Shown: positions 1 through 11,959 of the stretch, piece by piece
How positions within the stretch are numbered: the first letter of the stretch is position 1
Layout of the letters: every line of letters begins with the position of its first letter
Assembly (NCBI GenBank): GCA_011009095.1
Contig: VTPC01089954.1
Span: 647,742 to 711,741 of the forward strand
Direction of reading: 5' to 3'
Source: Ignelater luminosus
Lineage: Eukaryota; Arthropoda; Insecta; Coleoptera; Elateridae
Length of the DNA: 64,000 nucleotides
Translations under genes and position numbers: made by a program
Notes under the pieces: generated by a model
The model's database searches: none
The model's input: the letters and a program-made list of their open reading frames with translations, nothing else
Told to the model about the DNA's origin: nothing

Positions 1-2640
1 GTTTTTACTCGAACCTAATACAGACTTCTGAAGCTTCTTGAAGAGCATAAACTTTGAAGGAGGGAAATAATGAGTTTGTTCTTGTATAAACACGATCCCT
101 CTTCTTCACATTACATTTTAAGTGAAGTTTTTTCCGTTCAGCGCGCAAGGTTATTGTTTACAATATACCGTGCAGCAATTAAACAAAAATATGGTGGAAG
201 AATTTCTCGAGAAAGTTAAAAATAACTGTTTTCTTATGTTGACTTTTACGCATTCAGTCCACTCGGTTTTCTCATTTTACGGAAAATTCTCGACTTGCTA
301 TTATTATCACTTTAGTTTACACGCTCTTTCTAATTGGGTACGAACATTTACAAAAGCCTACTCTTCTATGACAAATAAATAAGACTGACGGGTCTTAACT
401 AATTGTGCCCCTAGTCACCCGGAGCTGGAATCTGAGCCCTCTATTGAGAGTCGTCGTTTCATTTCAGCATAAATAATAATACGTTTATGGAACTGGGACA
501 GTGTATCTTTCATTTTAGGAACTGCTTAATTAATGCAATTAGATAAGTATTTGTTTGATATTATTAATCAAATTGACTACATACATATGCACACGCACGA
601 AATATAGTATCAGGCGACGAATAATGACAACAGCGGAAACTAAGCTTCTATCTCTCTACTGGTCCAAGTATCCATCTCTCTTGTAGGATTGATTATATTA
701 GAGCTTGTTAAGGTGAAACACAACCTTTATCAAGACAACCGTGCCGTGAATATATTTGGTTAACTCCTCACGAAATGAATCGAACGGCCGGAAACTGAAA
801 AATTGCACAAAGCGGTTCTCCATCAGTAAAGTAAATACTTCGAGGGGTCTTAGGAAAACAGACTGCAACTTATTTTACCGACCAGCTTTGACGCTTTCGA
901 TAAAGATAAACGCGTTAGATGATTCTAAAGCAACTTTTATGAAAATTTAAAATAAATTAAAATATACCTAGACATTTTCCGAAAATAAAAACAAATCTGT
1001 CAGTTTATTTCATACATACATACATCGTTGTATATAAAATGTCCACCGAATCGAACCATAGAAATTACTGAAGTAGAACAGACAACAGCAAGCAGAGACA
1101 TTTTCTCTTTTTTGTGTATCACTCGTTTGTTTTAGTCGACATGTTACTTGATCAACGTCTTGTAGGATTTCGTGAGCTTGTGTCTGCCGCTTTTTACAAG
1201 TTAGCTGTGCTGAAAGTGTAGTGCGTTCGTTTATCAACTTTGATTTAGAGATAAGAGATATGAAATCCTAGAAAAATGTTGTTAAATTCATGTCTTTTCG
1301 CAGAGATTTTGAGATTCTTTTTCGTAGTAAAGGAAACTTGACTAAAAAATTGTTTTAAAAATGTATTTAATAACCTTTTTCTGCAGGATGATAAATACGA
1401 AATGAAAACCGGATGAGCCGAATGAAATATCAGTTAAGTGTTTTCAGGGTTTTTGTAAGAATGCAAATTTCATGAGTAGCATCGAATCAAAATCCCCTTT
1501 TTTGGTATTCATGTTGTAAGCTTGAACATCCACCTTTTATTGCGTAGCAGTACAATACTTATTGTTCGTTTGTATACAGACATTCATTGTACTAATTGTT
1601 TGAGCGTACGCAGTAAATCATTCTAGTCTACACTACTTGTAAATATATTTCAAAGAAGGTTAAGTTAAATTAACATTTTCAACACAGTTGCTTGATTTTA
1701 TAAACAATTACAAGATATTTAGAACTTTAGAAGTGCTAGTAGCATACATAACCGTGGAAGATTCCATTCCTAATTGCTTTCATGTTTGTCACTAAAGAAG
1801 TTTTTGCGATCAACGTTGAAGGAGCCACCCCTTGCTAATGGTTCGAGCTGTGATTATCAAGATAAAAATAAGAATATCTGCCAGACAGCTGAATGTTTGA
1901 AAAGTTTTCATTTTATTCAATAAATAAAATAACCAATGAAGTTCTGTATTGCATTTACATATATACGAGATGATTAAAAAATGATTTTAAATATCTACTA
2001 ATTAGAAATTATACGCACATATAAATTGCAAAACTGTTAAAGAAATAATAACTTGACATCTTTGATTCTTTCGAAAGTTGTTACTGTCATAATAATCCTG
2101 TAACTACTTGTTCCAAAACAAAAATGATAAAGCAATACTAGTTAATTACAAATTGCATTTAAAAATCAAAAAAAGTTATTAATGAAAGAGAACTTAGCAC
2201 TGTCTATAATTAGCTTGAATGATTAATGGCTAGCATTATCATGACGTAAACTAGTTCCAATACACAGTATGTTCCATCTTGCATGGGGCATCCAGATTAT
2301 TATTAGGGCAATGCTGTACCGCACCTCATCGCCCTATCTCTAATGATAATTGATGAATAGCCGTAAATGCATCTAAAATGGCGCACATTATATTTAAAAC
2401 TATACAAAGAAATTGTTTAAATACCATCAAGACCTTTGGCAACCAGCATCCTATCGGACCCTTGTAATGCAAAAGCTGCCATTAGTCATACTATGAAAAT
2501 ATGTTACAAAACCTGTAGATTTGATTTAATTTAGATTAATGATAATCTAATCTAATCTTAATCAATCAACACTTAAAAACCACAAAATAATTCATTATAA
2601 AAAAGATAGAAAGGCTCTGCTACACCATATTTAGGCACTC
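1..2640. other. AT-rich non-coding stretch
   Basis: I see no gene here. The short open frames look random: biased composition, no motif and no paired splice sites. A short TACA microsatellite lies at about 1011-1025. A strong acceptor-like site (pyrimidine tract ending CTGCAG at about 1381-1387) is followed by only ten codons before a stop and has no donor. The part at 2215-2400 is less AT-rich and looks less random than its flanks, so it could be a conserved non-coding element, but nothing in it is recognisable. Confidence 0.6.
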
Positions 2641-3090
2641 CCTTGATTGGAAATGTCACAACGGGATCGCACTACAGCGTTTCTCTTTTTTTAACCTTCT
2701 TGGAGTAGAAATGGGCGTGGTCTTCTGTGGTGACCACCAAGTCTCCTTGGTTTGAAATGAATCTTCTCCAAATGCTAATTTTGAACACAGGTTGGCCCAC
2801 GCCATTCATCGCGCCACCTGCGGTACCCCAAAGTCGGGTTTTGCCTCACATTGTCTTTTTTAAAAGAGCTAAACTACGAAAACGGGTATCTCCAGAGTTT
2901 CGTAAGCCATATAAAAAGGTTTAACGGGCCAAGTTGGACTCGCCAAACTACAGTTTCCCATTTCTGTTTTTCAGTAGGCAAGATCTAGTACGCATATGTT
3001 ATGGCCCGAATAGTGATTGTAATTGATTGAAGATGGTTTGAATTTTGCGCCGCAGTTTTTCGCGTGGTAGGTAGCGTTCCGGCTCATCCG
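2640..3090. other. Possible 3' flank of the adjacent LINE
   Basis: This segment lies just beyond the C-terminal end of the antisense reverse transcriptase and is clearly richer in GC than the surrounding DNA. It could be the 3' untranslated part of that LINE (read on the minus strand) or an older insertion. No coding motif is visible on either strand. Confidence 0.3.
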
Positions 3091-4300
3091 CAGGTAAACT
3101 GCCAAATTAAGGTATTATTGTCTTATTTCGTATTCATATTGGATTTACTGAATTTACTGTATAAGCTCTTCTCCATTCTATCCTGTTGCTTATTAATCGT
3201 TTCGCTTGCATGAAACCCATGTTCCTTTTCTTTACAGCCTTTTGTATTGTGTCGTCCCACATTTCTCTCGACCTGCCTTTCTTTTTTTTCCTCGTGCTTT
3301 ACATTTTTTTGGGGAGCCTTTAATTTGGCATTTGATTGAGATGGTGTAATACTGCCTTTGTTTCCAACTGTTTTCTAATTTTCTTATTTCTAATACGGTT
3401 CATTCTGGTTACTCCTAGTATTCTTCTTAAATACTTCATTTCCACGGATTGAATTCTGGACGCATGGCGTTTGACAATTACTCATGATTCACTACTGTAG
3501 TTGATTGTTGGTAGGTAGATGGAATTGAATACTTGCAAATTTGTTTTTCAGGTTGTTTCTTTCCTGTTTAGTAGAGCTTTTTCTAACGCCCGCCCGGTAG
3601 AGTTTTTTTGTATTTCTTATTTTGTTACCTATTTCTGTTTGTATGTTACCACTTCTTCCGTGGATACGTTATATCCTCCTAAATATTTAAACCATGTTAC
3701 TTGTAGTTTTTCTTCTTCTATTTCAATTTGCAACTCATCTGTGTATAGTACGCTCATTACTTAGGTTTTAGCTGCGTTTATTTTTAGTCCTCTTGAATAA
3801 TCCGTTTCAGATTGCGAGATTCTCAATGAGGTATGTTGCTGAGAGTACTAGTGTTACAAGGTCGTCCGCATATGCCATTGAATTTAGTTGTATGTGTTGA
3901 ATGTGTCTATATCCAACCATGTGCGTTTTAGTTAACTGATTACTTTTTTCATGATTTCGTCCATTACTATAATGAATAGGAATGGGCTTAGTATTCCACC
4001 TTGTTGTACTCCAACTCTTGTCTCAAAGAGTTCTAATAGTTTATTTCCTTGTCTAACATATCCTGTTTTATTTCCATCATAGAAATTTTTTGTTTACTAA
4101 GAAATTCCAATCTGTCTTGGGACTCGGTCGAAGGCGCTTTCGAGGTCGATAAAACCCAAATATACTTGTTCATTTCTTTCTATGGTCGTTTCTGCGATTC
4201 GCCTTAGTGTGAATTTTAAATCTTGCCGGTTGGAAACCACATTGATTTTCCTCTAGGTTTTTATCTACTAATTTCCTAAGACGTAATAGTTCTAAAATTT
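3090..4300 (-). pseudogene. LINE reverse transcriptase relic, endonuclease-RT (RTE-like) type
   Basis: On the minus strand the translation passes through the fingers, palm and tail of a non-LTR retrotransposon reverse transcriptase in the correct order. It begins near 4296 with a segment like ENQCGFQPAR, then FIDLESAFDRVPRQ (about 4105-4165), GVQQGGILSPFLFIIVMD (about 3965-4025) and the catalytic AYADDLV box (3855-3878). These are followed by GLKINAAKT, FKYLGGYNVSTEE (about 3650-3690), MKYLRRILGVTRMNRIR (about 3385-3445) and a tail GRSREMWDDTIQKAVKKR (about 3235-3285). Stops and frameshifts break it between these blocks, so it is dead. The endonuclease half is missing upstream, which makes it a 5'-truncated copy. 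The AFDRVPR and LRRILGVTR wording is typical of the endonuclease-reverse transcriptase LINEs common in arthropods. The exact clade is inference. Confidence 0.9.
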
Positions 4301-5090
4301 AAACAACATCTCAAGATTTACATTCAATTGGGGACGTTTAAGATTTAAAACTTCAAAGAATTGATTACCGTATCCTATTTCTGCACGAGATCTTTACAAG
4401 AACAATATATGCCAACATCAGCAAGGAAGTTGGTGTGTTCAAAGACATCACCATCCATTTTCAGTAATTATTTAATTAGGGGTGTCTTACTTATTATTTT
4501 GGACATTTCTATAAAAATGAAGTGCAAATCAGTGCCAAAGTTGATTAAGAAAAGATTATGATGACTCTAGATCAGAACTCATTCTAAACCCAGTATTAGG
4601 TTTGCACTCAATGTCAATAATGTCGACTTCAGGCATGAAGACTGGCCATTGTCCAGTCTAGACCTTAACTGTATAGATTATGAAATACTACAAGTTTTGG
4701 AAGAGAAAGCTGAAATTATCTACAGATTGAAAATATACTAACCGAAATAGTGCTTAAAACAGTGCTAGTCGCAATCGATCATTTGTTATTCAATTTTACC
4801 AATCCAGATCGAAATAGAATTTTACTTTCGTGAGTGATTGTAAAAGCTTATGCAGCATTGTGGGTAATTTAATTCTGCCAACTATAACCTTTTTATTCAC
4901 ACGTTTAGAAGGTAGGTAAAGATTTGAGACCAAGAACTCGATTATGAATCTTTTTAATTAAATGGTGGTTAATTAACAACATACATATGGATCGATTAGA
5001 GATGGTGTTAACAAAATCAACGAGATTTCTACATCTGTGGCAAAGAAATCTGCATCGATATCGTTATCTAAATTCTTTTTTTTCTTTCCA
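4300..5090. other. Anonymous AT-rich stretch
   Basis: No gene, repeat or transposon motif is visible. Short open frames are present but have no family resemblance. Confidence 0.5.
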
Positions 5091-5091
5091 G

Positions 5092-5146
5092 ATATCGACC
5101 CAACAGAAAAATTATTTATATGCGACGTGGCCGGTGCATTTTGTTA
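5092..5146 (+). other. Weak candidate microexon
   Basis: A long pyrimidine tract ending in TTTCTTTCCAG at 5081-5091 is an excellent 3' splice site. It is followed by 55 bases that read IDPTEKLFICDVAGAFC with two bases over at each end, then by TTA|GTAAGG, an acceptable donor. The bases inside are richer in GC than the flanks. The protein is not recognised and the exon is very short, so a chance match is quite possible. It lies on the same strand as the stronger exon at 39267-39390, but nothing links them. Confidence 0.2.
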
Positions 5147-6373
5147 GTAAGGTTGGTCGGTCCATTCCATTTACGTATATCTTAGAACTTCAAAATTATC
5201 ACGACACTGGCCGTGTTTAGCATTATAATATATTACCCGCACTCATTGCGCCACGCGTAACCGGTCTCAACCAGTTTACACAGCACTACGGCAATATTGC
5301 AGTATTTCCCTAGAGAAATTCATTTCATTTCTAAGTTTCTCATTTTTATCATAAGCTACTAGAATAGCAGCTGCCGTATATACTAGCTAGTTTAAGAAAT
5401 AGACAAATATGTGTAAGTCTAAGGTTAGTGCAACAAGGTTTTTCAGTGTGAGATCTATGGAATATCTCAAAACATGTAGCTGTGCTACCTGTATCTTGTG
5501 TTTTTGAATTTCTTGTTTGATTAGCACTTTTTCCAAGAAAGTTTGCCAAAAGACCCTATTTAGGTTTTACAAAGGCAAACCAAACTTTGTAGCTAACTAA
5601 AGTTAACGAGGCATCAAATGTACCTAATATCTGAAGAAAATCGTTTCATCAATTCGTTCAGTTTTACCCTTATTCGTTTACAAAGTTGAATAATATTTTG
5701 GAGATATCAAGTAGAATTCCGAAATACGAATTTCCGATTCAATTCATTATAATACTGACGGTAGAAAATGTTATTGGAATTGTGTGTACCTATCATTTGT
5801 CTTTATTACCCAGTTAAATAATCCTGTTTCATGTATTCATTTTAACAACGATCAGTAGAGCAAACATAGTTTATGACGTAATTTCGTTGACCTGGTTACA
5901 AGAATGACAATGTGCAATATTTAACAGATTACAAAAACGCCGAATGAAGTTGAAGAAGACAAATGTTTCTATAATTGCCAAGTTCTACTTTAGGAGTGTT
6001 ATATGAAATGGTTTATTCCCACCTGTGCCTACGACGGACTATTAATTATTGCACAGGTAATTAATTATGAAATTTTTGGGGGTGCGTTTATATGTATATA
6101 TACTATACATCTGTTTAAATTACTTAGAAAGTTGGCGTTGTCTTTCTGTGTCTTTTTATTTGCGTTCTGTAAAATTCCAAATAAATTGGAACTTTTCTCT
6201 TGTCATTTAAGAACTTAATCAGATCATTCTTGTTGTTGGAAGATGAGAAGAAAGTAATAAGATCAATATAGTAAATGATGTAACCACCTACGTTGATGTA
6301 CGATATTATGCAAAATATTCCTATAATGTAGGGAAATCTCGACTAATACGAGACTGACAGTAACCCTACTTAC

Positions 6374-6463
6374 CACTAAAGCTAGCGGTAATCTTCTCTC
6401 ACGTGAATCGATCCTTACAAAAGTATTCGTAGTAACTGGCGCGTGGCAATTTTGTTCCGCCAT
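6374..6463 (-). other. Weak candidate first coding exon
   Basis: On the minus strand an ATG at 6463-6461 opens 30 codons (starting MAEQNCHAPVTTNTFVRIDS) that run without a stop into GTG|GTAAGTAGG, a near-consensus 5' splice site at 6373. The frame closes soon after the donor. The context before the ATG is a poor translation-start context, there is an upstream in-frame stop, and no promoter element is visible. The peptide is not recognised. This is a splice-signal observation rather than a gene call. Confidence 0.2.
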
Positions 6464-7041
6464 AGAATAAGTTAAGCGTCGAAGTTAGAAGAGGAAGTGT
6501 AATTCTTGAGAAACCGGAAATTCGCGACTGAAGTTTACCGACCAACTAAAAGTACTACGTCTACTTAACTAAGGATATTAATTTGCTTTTCGGCTTTCAT
6601 TTATTGATCCCCAGGATGGTGCAAGAACTGCGCTAAAGAAAATTCGACATAGTTTCTAAAATACCAACGGGTATTGCTCGCACATAACATAACAGAAACC
6701 TTGTTAAAGAAATGATGTGCTGAAACCCGACATGTGCGTCTAAAATCCTCTTTGCACCTGTAGGGATGTTAGAGCTAAGTGCTATCTTAGCCCTTAATCC
6801 TGTTTTACGTAACTATCGTCGCCTACACTCATTAAGTACTTAAGAGAAACAGGTTTTGGGACATAATTTTTATTTAAATATCGTCGTTGTATATACATAT
6901 CTAGCTTTGGGCGAAAGGTTTTATGTATTATATTTGTACATTTGAGAATGTTTCTTCTGTCATATAACGATCAGATAAATTCTAGTTGTCAAATTTACAA
7001 CGAAGAGAAAAGCGGGGATAGCGCCTCGCCGTCGCAATTAA

Positions 7042-7257
7042 AACAGCCATTATAACTCAAACAGAAGTAAGTTATCAGAAGCAGAACTCGAGGATATTTG
7101 CGTAGAAATGGAATATTTAAGACATGGGGAAGTCGCGGGACGATGCGGCACTACATCTGATAATTTTAGGCGGCGGTGGAGTTCGATGGATTCCCCGTCA
7201 TATCTAAACCATCCTTTCGCTAACTCGATTTCGGTTATCACAAAGAGAATATCTTGA
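7042..7257 (+). other. Stop-free frame with protein-like composition
   Basis: In a GC-richer island, a 71-codon stop-free plus-strand frame runs from after a stop at 7039-7041 to a TGA at 7255-7257. It has no early ATG. The middle reads AELEDICVEMEYLRHGEVAG and then a basic, serine-rich segment (RRRWSSMDSPSYLNHPF). The composition is mixed and charged, unlike random translation of AT-rich DNA. The minus strand is also largely open here, so the strand is uncertain. No convincing acceptor precedes it. It could be a last exon, a relic, or a conserved non-coding element that happens to be open. Confidence 0.25.
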
Positions 7258-7259
7258 AC

Positions 7260-10200
7260 AAGAACAATTAGTATATAAAAGTTAAACTTTTACATTTAAA
7301 AATTTCTTTCAGACGTTTTTAACGCTAATCTTGATCTAATTATCTTGAAGTAGGTACCTACGCAGGAACTTGATGTCAGCTAGTTGAATCAAACTGGAGT
7401 GTCGATAAATCGATATGTTCAATTAGTAGATTTTATCCGACACAATCAAGTACGTCTATTCTGTTATTCTATCAAGATTTCCGGAGACATAATTTTTATA
7501 AAAGTTATTTTTAGGCGTTTACCGCCAAAAAAACGAGCACCAACAAGAAATATTTTCACTTATTTTTACCGCGTTACCAGAACGGAAATTAGTTTCATCA
7601 ACGTTTCGATTAAATGCTGATTGATAGAAGAAACTCTTAAAAAATGGAAGTATATTTACGTCTGATTTCTCGTGCATCTTTCGGTTTAAATTCTTGAGTT
7701 TGTGGAATTTTTAATAAATGCCATTGTTAAAATATCGAATGATGCGTGAAATACAGTTTTCCCATGATTTACATTTTTCATGCCGAAAAATCGATATATC
7801 ATCTTTCAGCTTGTTCTTGCGTAAATGCATATTATAGATATCACTAAAATTGCATAGGAATTTAATAACTCCCGCTAAAGAACGCTTAACGTTCGCGTAT
7901 TTTTCCTAATTTTCTGGTTTCAAATATTTACTCTTTCCTGCTAATCATTAAATGTGCAGAGGTAACCGAACACATTTCACGACTGATTAAAATTTAATTC
8001 TTTCTGTGTTTCCATGTTTCATACATCGTTTTAGGTACTTCAATATTCAAATGAAAAAGTTCCACAAAAATAGGACCATTAAGTCTGTAATAGGTCATGC
8101 AAAACTGTTAAATGTGGAATAAATTTGGGCAGAAAACATTCTTATGAATTTTCCGAAACTTTCTAATCTAGCATCTAGTATCATAAACGTAGAAAGGCTG
8201 TCTTCGAATGCTCTTAAAGCAGCCACTAAAGTATTTCTAGTAATAATTCAACTGAAAGCGGCCATGGTACACCAAAACAATAGGTTGTTTTCACGTTCCA
8301 GTTAATTAGATTGTTAAACAGAATTTGGAAACTGGATAGGTGTCGCCTTTCAGCACCTGAAGGCAGCAGGCCGTGAAAATTATACGTATACAAAATAGTT
8401 TAATTTGTAACGGAGTTAAGATGTTTCAAGTTTGAATTTGTTAAACAATTTCATGTTCAAGTTACAACATTTAGTGTGTCCTGCTATTAAACAAATAAAA
8501 AAGCGTTTCTATGAATGCGTTCCTGGAAACGTAACATTTCTAAGATATACAGTATTATAGTTTAGGTATCTTAAGAATTCTTATTTTAATATCTTGGAAC
8601 ATGTGACATCAAAACAAGGTTTGAGCATGCCTACTATTTGAGTACCTCCACTGCATAAAATATTTTCATCAGGTACAAAGATTTAGGAGAAAAGTAAATA
8701 ATTTTTAAAATCTACTAAATTACGGTTTCCGGTTTGGACTGGTTGTGTTGCAGAAAATGCTGTACCTATACTGTCATGAAGGATTTCATCAGGAACAAAA
8801 CCTGTTATATTGCGCTCGGTTTGGCCGTATCACAAGTGGTATGGGAAACCAAAAGTCAGAATATGGTAAGAATATGTATTAACCAACCTTAGAAGTACTG
8901 TTATGTGAACGTTAAAACAATTTCTAACATAATGATTATATTATTTATTTTCCTAACTATACATTTATAAGAATAAAAGATATCAAATGTTGAATATATA
9001 ATTGTTGCTCGAACGACTGGTAATAACTGATTGAATGTCCTTCACGGGGCGGCATTCGTTTTTATATGCCCGCCGGGGTTGATTAAAGACGGCGGGTGCA
9101 GTGCACGTTGGACTTTGATAAAGGCTGCTAGTGTGCCTTTTCAGTGGACGTAGAACATTGGAATTTGGTGGTCCGATTGTACTTTAGAATGCCAGCGTCT
9201 GGAAATTACAATCCTTAACAGTACAACTCTTTCATCTAAGAAATGAAAAGAAGAAAGTTTTGGAAATTACAGAAGACTTTTTAAAAACAATGGTATGGCC
9301 AGATTTATGGTGATGTTTTGCAATTGTTGAAACCTGTGATTTCGCACAATGTGCGCGTTTGTAAATCCGTACGAGTTGGAATCAAGTAAGATACACTGCA
9401 GACAACTTCTGAAGGTAATACTGGAAAGCTTGATATAGCGTAAAAGCAGTAAATGTGACAAAAAAGAAGTTTTTGGATTTAGAATTTTAATGACTTTCTT
9501 GAAGACAGAGACTATGCGATGAATAACCACCACTAGTTGTAAGTTTATAGTTATATTTCTCTTATTAATGTTAAATATATTTGCTGTTAAAAGTTTCAAT
9601 TTTTCTGGAATTCTGAAAAAAGATCTCTTCGTAAGAGATCAGAAGTTTAATGAGCGATTTAAAATCTTTAAAATTTCCACTTATTTGGTTAGACTAGAAA
9701 GAAATATTTCCGATCAGCTAATCCTCCAGTAATATTTCAAAAGAAAAAAGGTTCACTTTGGAAAGCCTTAGATCTAACTCAATATATCACAATACACAAT
9801 GTAGTGATGTCATCTCATTTGATCTATCTTCAGATACGAGATATTGTTTAATCCCAACCGGATGTAAAACGCTTTGTCGTACGCCCTTTTACAAATCCAC
9901 AAACTCAGTATTCTTCTCTTCATAATTATTAGTTCTACATATTCTCCCATTTACAATCTAGTCAGAAATCTTGACAACATTCTTAAGGACTACACTGAAG
10001 AAACTTTATCTACATTCTGAACTTTGCCAAGTCTGCCCCCTCTTGTTTAGTTTATCTTTGATGTAATCGGTCATCTAGAAGTTGTACTTACTAGTCAGCT
10101 GTGACGTTATATCTTTTTTCATAAATGTTTATCCTTCATCATTATTGGTCGACTGTTGATCACGGAAGGATGATTGAACCTCACGGATATAAAAAGTAAG

Positions 10201-11595
10201 TTACACATAGGCCAATGTGATTTTCCAAAGAATTTCTATAATCAAAGGCAATCTTGAATGATAGGTTATAGATTACTATTTGTGGGGAATATTGACCTGT
10301 TTTCGTTGCATTTTTCTATATGCGTAGGAACTTCATTATCTCAAAGTTTATTTATTTCTAATTAACATCATACATCACATTCAGAAATTCCATTGCCAAA
10401 GCAAAAATAGAATTGTAGTCTCTGACCTATCATCGCAAAATGTCTTTGATTGTAGAGCCTTAGATTGTACTTAGAAGGTTGATTGACTGATCCAGTTATT
10501 AGAAAGTAGAAAGTTGGAACTGCTAGCCGCTCTCGAGTTATAAGATTCTAAAGTTTTGCAAAATCTAGACTTTTGTATTATCATATCATATTCCTTGGAT
10601 ATAATGTATTTGGAAATTGATGAAGAAAAGTCACGAATTTGGTATTGGACCTTGAGTGTCAAAGAAAGTATTTCTATGTCATGCCAATGGGCGTTGTCAA
10701 CTCTTTAACAATCTCAAGATTTTCAATGTGCTTGAACCTACAGTTTTTAACCTTACTTTCTTTAACTGGACTGTTGATTATTTCCTGTTTGATGACTTAG
10801 TCTTAACATACTTACTAGAAAATTCTGATATATAGAGCATTAGTAATATTTACATTTAAAAGCATTTGTCAGACTGTACTGTCTTTCTGTCTAGAAATTA
10901 GATTGCTGTCATGTATGCTGTATTAAAATCATTTAGCAGATTCCCCAATAATCTTGAAAACTTAATCTGTCTAGAAATATTATTCAATCAAGGCATGAAT
11001 ACTTATAGTGTGACTAGATTATAAGTATAGTTCAAGAAATGTTTCAGATGTCTATAAATTAAAGGCAGCAATCAAATTTAACTTTGTTCTATTTACATGA
11101 ATCTTCAATTGTGAACTACTCTATCTAAATACTTTTGACTTTCCAATTCATGCACTGCTACCACAAAGAATTTTTGATTTATTTGCTTGGTTAGATAGTA
11201 TATCATGGGTACGGAAGTAATAGTTTCTCATTTTTTATAAAACCGATATTGAGTTTTCATATCTGTTTATGATGTTTCTTAGGTAAGGAGTGTTCACATT
11301 CCGGTATGTCACTTATTGTTAATCCCAGCAGAAATTTGATGATTGCCCGAGTCCTTATTTTGAATACTTGTCGAGCTTGTTTAATTTCTCTTCAGTTCCC
11401 TTAATGATAAATCTTGTAAAATTTAATTAATTAATTGTTAATTCCGGTCTCTTCTCACGAACTGATTACCACTGGCATTCAGTTACTATAGGTATGCACA
11501 GAACGTTAATTGCAGATACTTTAGGTGTTGAATAGAATCCAGGTTGTGCTTTCTTCTAATCATGTAAATGTAATGTAGGTATTCTATTTTGATCT
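7260..11595. other. Anonymous AT-rich stretch
   Basis: No gene or transposon domain is visible. The longest frame (110 codons, minus, 9267-9599) is rich in Ile, Leu, Asn and Ser, as expected for AT-rich DNA read at random, and matches no family I know. The only feature standing out is a GC-rich island at 9040-9120 (listed separately). Confidence 0.5.
9067..9101. repeat. GC-rich hairpin in an AT-rich region
   Basis: The sequence GCCCGCCG near 9068 can pair with CGGCGGGT near 9091 to form an 8-bp stem (one G-T pair) around a loop of about 14 bases. It sits in a short GC-rich island of roughly 80 bases in otherwise AT-rich DNA. Function is unknown; it may be part of a conserved non-coding element. 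Confidence 0.35.
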
Positions 11596-11599
11596 GAAT

Positions 11600-11795
11600 T
11601 TATGCAGATTGTTTTTGGATTTTGTGTTTTCTTCTGAAGACCGTGATGTAGATTTGAGATCTGCCTTTCCTTTCTTCTCTAACTTGGATTCTAATAGATT
11701 CTCTATTAAGTAATTTTATGCAGGCGTCTTTGGGTCTTTTGTTTGCTTCTGGGAATCTTGTAGATTTTGCTTGAGATTTGCCTTTTTTTGATACA
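11600..11795. repeat. Diverged tandem duplication, period about 117 bp
   Basis: Two adjacent segments beginning TGCAG (about 11604 and 11720) share a series of matching words in order: GTCTTTTGTTTGCTTCTG against GATTTTGTGTTTTCTTCTG, then TGTAGATTT, then GAGATTTGCCTTT against GAGATCTGCCTTT. They are T-rich on the plus strand. On the minus strand a basic, lysine-rich frame crosses the repeat but is not recognised. This looks like an old local duplication. Confidence 0.45.
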
Positions 11796-11959
11796 GATTT
11801 TTTGGGCCTTTCTTCTTTCTTGTATTGTACAGAACTGTTTGGAATTTATTTTTTCTTGTTTTATTATGCATGTTCCTTTAGAGTTTTCTTCTTATTCAGA
11901 ATTGCGCAGAATCAGAATTTATAATTCTTCTTAGTCTTGTCCTCAGTACCTTATCCTCA

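Noticed and set aside
1010-1237. 75-codon minus-strand frame with a hydrophilic first half
   Set aside because: The second half is random-looking, it ends in a TACA microsatellite, and no splice site separates the two.
3519-3764. 81-codon plus-strand frame
   Set aside because: It is antisense to the LINE reverse transcriptase between the YADD and LRRILGVTR blocks.
9267-9599. 110-codon minus-strand open frame
   Set aside because: Composition is Ile/Leu/Asn/Ser-rich as in random AT-rich DNA; no domain, no splice context, no family resemblance.
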